A stretch of DNA of 49,012 nt from positions 1-49,012 of the forward strand of contig CAMYYV010000008.1 of NCBI GenBank assembly GCA_947303625.1, in the 5' to 3' direction. Below are positions 17,498 to 24,197 of the stretch, one piece after another (the first letter of the stretch is position 1; every line of letters starts with the position of its first letter). This DNA is from an uncultured Bacteroidales bacterium. Lineage in GTDB: Bacteria > Bacteroidota > Bacteroidia > Bacteroidales > F082. The position numbers were made by a program, and so were the translations under genes. The notes under the pieces are model-generated. The model was not told the DNA's origin. It saw nothing but the letters and a program-made list of their open reading frames with translations, and did no database searches.

Positions 17498-19588
17498 TTA
17501 CTTCACGATGAACTTCATGGTGTTCTCAAAGCCATTGGCCTTCACGGTGACGAAGTAGACGCCGCTGCTGAGGCTGCTGGTGTTGAGGGTCGGGGTGTTG
17601 ATGCCCGTGTTGATGCTGACGTTCTTGTCCATCACCTTCTGGCCCATGAGGTTGTAGACGCTAATGCTCATCTCAGAAGCCTGCGAGGCGTTCACTTCGA
17701 TGGTCATTTGGTCGACGACGGGGTTGGGATAGATGCGGGTGGTGGTCATGGGGTTGACAGCGGGAGTCTCACCCACGTTCAGGCCTTCGTAGTCCGGCAC
17801 CACTTTCTGGGCCCAGATGATGTTGTCTGAGGGGGTGGACTGGGTTTGAGAATCACCAGTTCTTGCGTTGATGCCCGGAGTGTCATCGGCTTGGTAGGCA
17901 AACCAGAACTCGCTGTTCATGGTGTTAGCAGCCGAGGTGACGTAGATGGCTTCGTCCATCGAGTGGAGGAAGTCGTCGGCATCTTGCAGTTTCACGTATT
18001 GGTAGTAGACGTTGCCCGGGATGTCGGTCCAGTCGCCAGTGGCGTCGCCAATCACGTAGCCAGGCTCGATGAAGGCCACATAAACGCTTCTGTAGTAGTA
18101 GTTGCCTTCGCTGCCTTGGTACTTATCACGATCGGGGTCGAAGGTGGAATAGGCCACGGCGATGGTGCCCTTGTCGTCCACAGAGATGGCGGGATGAATC
18201 GAACTGTTCTGGAAGTAGTTCTTGAACAGAAGGTTGTCGGTTTCCATGTTCTGGTATTCGTCGGTGGGCGGGATGAAGCCGATGAGGTGGTTGTCGGTCT
18301 CCCAGTTGCGGGTGATGTAGTCGCCAGCTTCAGTAGTGGGCCACCACATGCGGAAGCAGTTCATCGGGTCGGACTCAATCACATAACCATCGTCGGGGCA
18401 GGTCCAAGTGGGAGCCACAACGGTGCCAATGTTCTCGTCCCAGTAGAAGATACCGTCGCAGTTGCGGCTGTAGTAGTAGCTATAGGACCAGCCGAGTTCG
18501 TCGTGGGCGCACATGATGCAGGAAATGGCTGCGTGCACCATGCCGTCGTTGTCGATGCAGATGGAGCCGCTTTCAGGAGCGTACATCCTGCGGTCGTCGA
18601 GGTCGCCGCCCCAAAGTGAGGCTTCGTCAGTTGACCAATCCAGATCGCCGAAGGGGTTGTTCCAGATGGTGGTCTTCTCCCAGTTTTCGCCGTTATCGGT
18701 CGACTTGAGCAGATAACCATTGCGCAAGGGGCTGAGGAGCATGATGGCAACCGTGTTGCCGTTGGCAGCCAAGGCATAGTCTTCGGCGCTGTAGCGCAGG
18801 TTCTCATTGTCAGTCAGCAAAGGCATGCGGATGGTCGTCCAGGTTTGGCCGCCGTCGGTCGAACGGTTGTAGTAAAGGTAGCAGTCGGCGGTATTGGCAT
18901 CGTCTTGGTCGGCGGCAACCACGTGGAGAATGCTGTGGTTGGGACCGGAGGCAACGGCTCTCGGCCAGGTCATTTGGCAAGCGGGGGTGCCGAGCTCTTC
19001 CGGGTTCGGGATGTAGTTGGGGCCAATCCAATCGCCTTCACCTCTCTTTTCGCGGTAGTAGTAGCAGACCTTGGTTTCGCTGCTGCCAAAGCCTTGGTGC
19101 GAGAAGACCATTTCGCCGTCGTCGCCATAGTGGCAGTAGCTCGGCCAGCCGGTCTTGTCGGCCTCGATGCGGCCAGGCATGGGCTCACCATCAAATTCGT
19201 CCCAAACGAACGAGGTGCCGTCGTAGTAGTTATAGCCGGTACCACGGTCGGAGTAGCCGGGAGAAGCTTGTCCCCATGTGGCAGTGACGCCGAGGGTGCC
19301 GTCATCGAAGCGGACCATGCGGTTACCCATCATGTTGTTCGATTGGATGTCGTAGTGGGTCATCATGGTGGCCCAGCCGCCGGTGTCATCGCCTCTATAG
19401 GTGGCGGGGGCGCCGGTGTTGGGAGCGAAGCCGGTGACGATGGTCTCTGCGCCAGTCATGGCGGGTTTGCTTAAATCAACCTTAACGCGCATGGGCTTGT
19501 CGGCCTTCACGCGCTGCTGGGCTGCTCTCTGTGCAAAGCCAGTCATACCGACGGCTAATGCGAGGGAAACAAATAAAACTTTCTTCAT
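17498..19588 (-). CDS. secreted Asp-box (BNR-like) protein with T9SS sorting domain (paralogue 3)
   Basis: Asp boxes STDGGQTW and STDNGENW; last ~105 aa nearly identical to 15094-17175. Start trimmed to MKKVLFVSLALAVGMTGFAQ at 19588. Confidence 0.86.
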   Translation of the reverse strand: MKKVLFVSLALAVGMTGFAQRAAQQRVKADKPMRVKVDLSKPAMTGAETIVTGFAPNTGAPATYRGDDTGGWATMMTHYDIQSNNMMGNRMVRFDDGTLGVTATWGQASPGYSDRGTGYNYYDGTSFVWDEFDGEPMPGRIEADKTGWPSYCHYGDDGEMVFSHQGFGSSETKVCYYYREKRGEGDWIGPNYIPNPEELGTPACQMTWPRAVASGPNHSILHVVAADQDDANTADCYLYYNRSTDGGQTWTTIRMPLLTDNENLRYSAEDYALAANGNTVAIMLLSPLRNGYLLKSTDNGENWEKTTIWNNPFGDLDWSTDEASLWGGDLDDRRMYAPESGSICIDNDGMVHAAISCIMCAHDELGWSYSYYYSRNCDGIFYWDENIGTVVAPTWTCPDDGYVIESDPMNCFRMWWPTTEAGDYITRNWETDNHLIGFIPPTDEYQNMETDNLLFKNYFQNSSIHPAISVDDKGTIAVAYSTFDPDRDKYQGSEGNYYYRSVYVAFIEPGYVIGDATGDWTDIPGNVYYQYVKLQDADDFLHSMDEAIYVTSAANTMNSEFWFAYQADDTPGINARTGDSQTQSTPSDNIIWAQKVVPDYEGLNVGETPAVNPMTTTRIYPNPVVDQMTIEVNASQASEMSISVYNLMGQKVMDKNVSINTGINTPTLNTSSLSSGVYFVTVKANGFENTMKFIVK

Positions 19589-19650
19589 AGTACTTGTTTT
19601 TGAATAAGTTAATAATGAATGATTGATAAATGAATTCGATTTTGAGGCTA

Positions 19651-19658
19651 CAAATATA
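19651..19658 (-). promoter_or_regulatory. -7 box (TATATTTG on minus strand)
   Basis: tttgaggctaCAAATATAgacattttttg, duplicate of the 17234 promoter context. Confidence 0.55.
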
Positions 19659-19787
19659 GACATTTTTTGTTTAACAGCATGAAAAATGGCTTTTTTTTAA
19701 AAATTGGGTCTCGCCAAAAAAAATATGTTGCTGTTGTCAGACAAAAAAGGATTATTCATAATTTTACCGCCTCAAACCTGATTCGTT

Positions 19788-22661
19788 ATGAAAAGACTAT
19801 TCCTTCCCTTATTATTGTTAGCCCTCGCCGCCTGCACGCAGGAGCCTAAGGTCGACTACGTCACCGATGCGGCAAAATACGTCGATCCCTTCATCGGCAC
19901 GGGCGGTCACGGCCATACCTTCCCGGGTGCCACGGTGCCCTTCGGCATGGTGCAGTTCAGCCCCGACACCCGCATGAACGACTGGGACGGCTGCTCGGGC
20001 TACCACACCTCCGACAACACCATCCTCGGCTTCAGCACCACCCACCTCAGCGGTACAGGTTGCTCCGACTACGGCGACTTTAGGTTTATGCCGTTCGACA
20101 GCCTTGCTACTTTCCAACACGAGAATGAAGACGCTCAAGCAGGCTACTATTCCGTGCTGTTGGACAATGGCGTCAAGGTGGAACTGACCACGGGCGACCG
20201 CGTGGGCATGATGCGCTGCACCTATCCTAAATCCAGCCCCCAGCGTCTTTTGCTGGATATGCTTCATGGTGTTAACGATGAGGTTGTCTATGAGCAAGAG
20301 GTGAATGCGGAAAATGACCACGCCATCAGCGGCTTCCGCCGCACCCGCGACTGGGCGAACGAGCAATACCTCTATTTCTACGCGGAGTACTCCAAGCCTA
20401 TAGGGCAATTTACGAATACGGAATATACTACCCAGCTTCAGTTTGCGGAAAACGATGAGCCTATCGTCATGCGCATCGCCCTCTCCGCCGTCGACGTGGA
20501 AGGCGCGAAGAACAACCTGAAAGCCGAACTTGCCGACGGTGACTTCGACTTCGATGCCTTGAAGCAGAAGGCCTACGATAAGTGGAATAAGGAACTGCTG
20601 CGCTACGAGGTCAGCGACCCGAACGAATCGAACAAGACGGTGTTCTACACCGCCCTCTACCACTGCATGATTGCCCCCAACCTATACAGCGATGCCGACG
20701 GCCGCTATCGTGCCCACGACCTGAAGGTGTATCAGTCCGAAAGACCTGTCTATACTGTGTTTTCCTTGTGGGACACCTTCCGCAGCCTGCACCCGCTATT
20801 CAGCCTGATGCAACGTGAGCGCACCCTCGACTTCATCAACACCTTTATTAATAAATACGAGACCAACCCGCACCACATGTTGCCCATCTGGGAGCTGGCA
20901 GCCAACGAGACCTACTGCATGATCGGCAACCACGCCATCCCCGTCATCGCTGACGCCTACTTCGCCGGCATCCGCGACTTCGACACTGAGAAGGCTTTGG
21001 AAGCCATGGTGGCAAGCTCAAAGGACGATTTCCGCGGCATGGGTGCCTACATGAAATACGGCTACATCCCGATTGAAGCGGAGGGCGAGGCCACATCCAA
21101 GACCCTAGAATATGCTTATGACGACTGGTGTGTGGCCCGCATGGCTGAAGACATGGGCAAAAAAGACATCGCCGATGAGTTCTATGCCCGTGCACAGGCC
21201 TATAAGAATATCTACAACCCTGAGAACCAGTTCTTCCAAGGTCGTCGCAATGGTGGTTGGATGCGTCCCTTCGACCCCGCGCAGGTCAACTTCACGCTGA
21301 CCGAGGCCAACTCCTACCAGTATGGTTTCTTCGTGCCGCAGGACATCAACGGCCACATCGACCTGATGGGCGGCAGTGACAGCTATGAGGCAAAACTCGA
21401 CGCCCTCTTCAATGCACCCTCCAACCTCACGGGTCGCGAGCAACCCGACATCACGGGCCTCATCGGGCAATACGCCCATGGCAACGAGCCGAGCCACAAT
21501 ACGGTGTATATGTACAATTTCGTCGGCAAGCCGACCAAGACACAAAAATACGTGAAGCAGGTGATGGACGACTTCTACACCGACCGCCGCGACGGCTATT
21601 CGGGCAACGAAGACTGCGGCCAGATGTCGGCCTGGGCGGTGTTCTCGTGCATGGGCTTCTATCCCGCCACACCCGCCTCGGGTTATTATGTGCTGGGTCT
21701 GCCGCGCTTCGAACGCACCCGCCTCACCTTCGAGAATGGCAAGCAGTTTGAGGTAGTCGCCAAGAACCTAAGCGACAAGAACTGCTATGTGCAGTCGGTG
21801 AAGCTGAACGGAAAGCCGTTGGAGCGCAGCTATGTCACCTTTGACGAGGTGCACAATGGCGGCACCTTGGAGTTCACCATGACTGACAAGGCCGATTCGC
21901 CCTGGGCCACCAAACCTGAAAACTGCCCCGTGGCGCGCATCCCTGCCGAGTCCATCGTCATCGTCCCGACCATCAACACCGATTCCGACACCTTCTTCGA
22001 CAGCCTTATGGTTAGCATGAGCCATCCTGTCGAAGGCGTGAAGATCTACTACACCTTGGATGGCACCGAACCAAGCGAGGGCAGTCTGCTCTACGAGCAA
22101 CCCATCTGTCTGAAGCAAAACACCATGGTGCGTGCAGCCGCTTTGCAGGACGGTCGCTGGAGTCAAGTGATTGACGCGCAATATTATCTTATCGACGCCA
22201 ACCGTAGCGTGAAGTTGCAGAACATGTACAACGAGCAATACGAGGCAGGCGGTCTCAAGGCCCTCATCGACCATCTGCGTGGTGGCGAGAACTTCCGCAC
22301 AGGTGCTTGGCAGGGCTACTATGGCGTCGACCTCATCGCCACCGTCGACTTGGGCCAACCTAAGAAGATCAACCGCTTGGCGGGCAGCTTCCTGCAGGAG
22401 GTTTACTCCTGGATTTGGATGCCCACCGAGGTGGAGTATTTCATCAGCAACGACGGCAAGAGCTTCCGCAGCGTGGGTAAGGTGAAGAACACTGTGCCGA
22501 TTGATGCCGACGGCGCCTTCATCCAGGAGATGGAAGTGCGTCCGCGCACTAATGCCCGCTATGTGAAGATGGTGGCCAAGACCATCGGCACCTGCCCCGA
22601 AGGCCATGTCGGCGCCGGTCAGAAGGCCTGGATCTTCTGTGATGAACTGGTGATAGAGTAG
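19788..22661 (+). CDS. GH92-family alpha-mannosidase-like lipoprotein with C-terminal chitobiase-like and F5/8C-like domains
   Basis: lipobox LLALAAC; YVDPFIGTGGHGHTFPGATVPFGMVQFSPDT, GCSGYH, FSLWDTFR, GNEDCGQMSAWAVFSCMGFYP. Confidence 0.9.
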   Translation: MKRLFLPLLLLALAACTQEPKVDYVTDAAKYVDPFIGTGGHGHTFPGATVPFGMVQFSPDTRMNDWDGCSGYHTSDNTILGFSTTHLSGTGCSDYGDFRFMPFDSLATFQHENEDAQAGYYSVLLDNGVKVELTTGDRVGMMRCTYPKSSPQRLLLDMLHGVNDEVVYEQEVNAENDHAISGFRRTRDWANEQYLYFYAEYSKPIGQFTNTEYTTQLQFAENDEPIVMRIALSAVDVEGAKNNLKAELADGDFDFDALKQKAYDKWNKELLRYEVSDPNESNKTVFYTALYHCMIAPNLYSDADGRYRAHDLKVYQSERPVYTVFSLWDTFRSLHPLFSLMQRERTLDFINTFINKYETNPHHMLPIWELAANETYCMIGNHAIPVIADAYFAGIRDFDTEKALEAMVASSKDDFRGMGAYMKYGYIPIEAEGEATSKTLEYAYDDWCVARMAEDMGKKDIADEFYARAQAYKNIYNPENQFFQGRRNGGWMRPFDPAQVNFTLTEANSYQYGFFVPQDINGHIDLMGGSDSYEAKLDALFNAPSNLTGREQPDITGLIGQYAHGNEPSHNTVYMYNFVGKPTKTQKYVKQVMDDFYTDRRDGYSGNEDCGQMSAWAVFSCMGFYPATPASGYYVLGLPRFERTRLTFENGKQFEVVAKNLSDKNCYVQSVKLNGKPLERSYVTFDEVHNGGTLEFTMTDKADSPWATKPENCPVARIPAESIVIVPTINTDSDTFFDSLMVSMSHPVEGVKIYYTLDGTEPSEGSLLYEQPICLKQNTMVRAAALQDGRWSQVIDAQYYLIDANRSVKLQNMYNEQYEAGGLKALIDHLRGGENFRTGAWQGYYGVDLIATVDLGQPKKINRLAGSFLQEVYSWIWMPTEVEYFISNDGKSFRSVGKVKNTVPIDADGAFIQEMEVRPRTNARYVKMVAKTIGTCPEGHVGAGQKAWIFCDELVIE

Positions 22662-22792
22662 GAGATTCCCCTGCGGGGAATGGAGTGTTGTGCCGTTTTA
22701 TAAAGCGGCGGCCTTTGGATCTTGCGAATAGAAGACACCATAAGCCGCCGCAGAAACAAAGAAACAGAAACTCCATTCCCGAAGGGAATCTC
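22662..22792. repeat. nested dyad-symmetric element, copy B
   Basis: GAGATTCCCC-TGC-GGGGAATGGAGT ... ACTCCATTCCC-GAA-GGGAATCTC; inner GCGGCGGC (22705-22712) / GCCGCCGC (22744-22751). Confidence 0.92.
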
Positions 22793-22833
22793 AAGAATAA
22801 ACTTTGAATCTTTAAATCTTTAAATCAACCTAT

Positions 22834-24051
22834 ATGAAAGAATCAATAGTGATTTTGGCCGGCGGCGGTCCGGCACCTGGAATCAACACGGTGATCAGCA
22901 CCGTGGCCAAGACTTTCCTCAAGGACGGCTATCGCGTCCTCGGTCTCAACGAAGGCTACAAGAACCTCTTCAAGCCCGATCCCGATGTCATCGAAATGGA
23001 CTTCCTCTATGCCGATGCCATCCTCAAACAAGGTGGTTCTGCCTTGAAGATGAGCCGATACAAACCGAAGAACGAGGAGTTCAACACCGAGTTCTTCATC
23101 AAGAACAACATCAAACTGTTGGTCACCATCGGCGGCGACGACACCGCCTCGACGGCCAACCGTATCTCCAAGTTCTTGGCCAGCAGTGGCTTCCCTATCC
23201 AGAATATCCACGTGCCAAAGACCATCGACAACGACCTGCCGTTGCCTGAGGGCAGCCCGACCTTTGGCTACTATTCGGCTAAAGACGCCGCCGTGCATCT
23301 GGTGCAGACCATCTATGAAGATGCTCGCACCAGCGGCAACTGGTTTGTGGTGTCGGCCATGGGCCGTGAGGCGGGTCACCTGGCCTTCGGCATGACGTCG
23401 GCTTGCCACTGCCCGATGGTGGTCATCCCCGAGATGTTCAGCGAGACCGATGTCACCTTCGATGCCATCATCAAGTTGGTGGTGAGCTCCATCGTGAAGC
23501 GCAAGCTGTTGGGTGTCGACTATGGCGTGGCTATCATCAGCGAGGGTGTGTTCCACTTCATGAGCGATGAGGAAATCGAGAAGTCGGGTGTGGCCTTCAC
23601 CTACGACGAACACGGTCATCCTGAGCTGGGCAATGTCAGCAAGGCCCATATTTTCAACCTGCTGCTGCAGCAGCGCCTGAAGGCCTTGGGCATCAATGTG
23701 AAGAGCCGTCCCGTCGAAATCGGCTATGGCATCCGTTGCGTTGAACCTAACGGCTACGACTTGACCTACTGCTCACTGCTGGGTTACGGTGTGAAGAAAT
23801 TGTTTGACAAGGGCGTGAGTGGCGCTATGGTCACCACCAACCCGAAGGGCGAGATCATGCCGCTGTATCTGAAGGATGTGGAAGACGAGAACGGCAAGAT
23901 CAAGCCGCGCTTGGTCAACCTCAACGGCCCGAAGGCTGAGTTGATTTTCAACGAGGGTTTGCAGTACATCGGTCCTGCCGACTATGAAGCAGCCAAAGCC
24001 TATCTGCCGAATCCCGAGGACTACGACTTCAAGAAGATCTTGAAATGGTAA
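22834..24051 (+). CDS. 6-phosphofructokinase, probably pyrophosphate-dependent
   Basis: GGGPAPGINT, GGDDTAST, PKTIDNDLP; GGDD plus PKTIDND is the PPi-type signature. Confidence 0.9.
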   Translation: MKESIVILAGGGPAPGINTVISTVAKTFLKDGYRVLGLNEGYKNLFKPDPDVIEMDFLYADAILKQGGSALKMSRYKPKNEEFNTEFFIKNNIKLLVTIGGDDTASTANRISKFLASSGFPIQNIHVPKTIDNDLPLPEGSPTFGYYSAKDAAVHLVQTIYEDARTSGNWFVVSAMGREAGHLAFGMTSACHCPMVVIPEMFSETDVTFDAIIKLVVSSIVKRKLLGVDYGVAIISEGVFHFMSDEEIEKSGVAFTYDEHGHPELGNVSKAHIFNLLLQQRLKALGINVKSRPVEIGYGIRCVEPNGYDLTYCSLLGYGVKKLFDKGVSGAMVTTNPKGEIMPLYLKDVEDENGKIKPRLVNLNGPKAELIFNEGLQYIGPADYEAAKAYLPNPEDYDFKKILKW

Positions 24052-24053
24052 TA

Positions 24054-24189
24054 GGTTCCCGCCTAGCGGCGGGAATGGAGTAAGGTATAAAATGACCAGC
24101 GGCGGCTTGTAGCGTTTACAGTTTGTAAGCGTTACAGGCCGCCGCGGTTTATAAAATGATTATAACTCCATTCCCGCGAAGCGGGAACC
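24054..24189. repeat. nested dyad-symmetric element, copy C
   Basis: GGTTCCCGCC-TAGC-GGCGGGAATGGAGT ... ACTCCATTCCCGC-GAA-GCGGGAACC; inner GCGGCGGC (24099-24106) / GCCGCCGC (24138-24145) continuing into TGTAGCGTTTAC/GTAAGCGTTACA. Confidence 0.92.
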
Positions 24190-24197
24190 TCTTAGTG

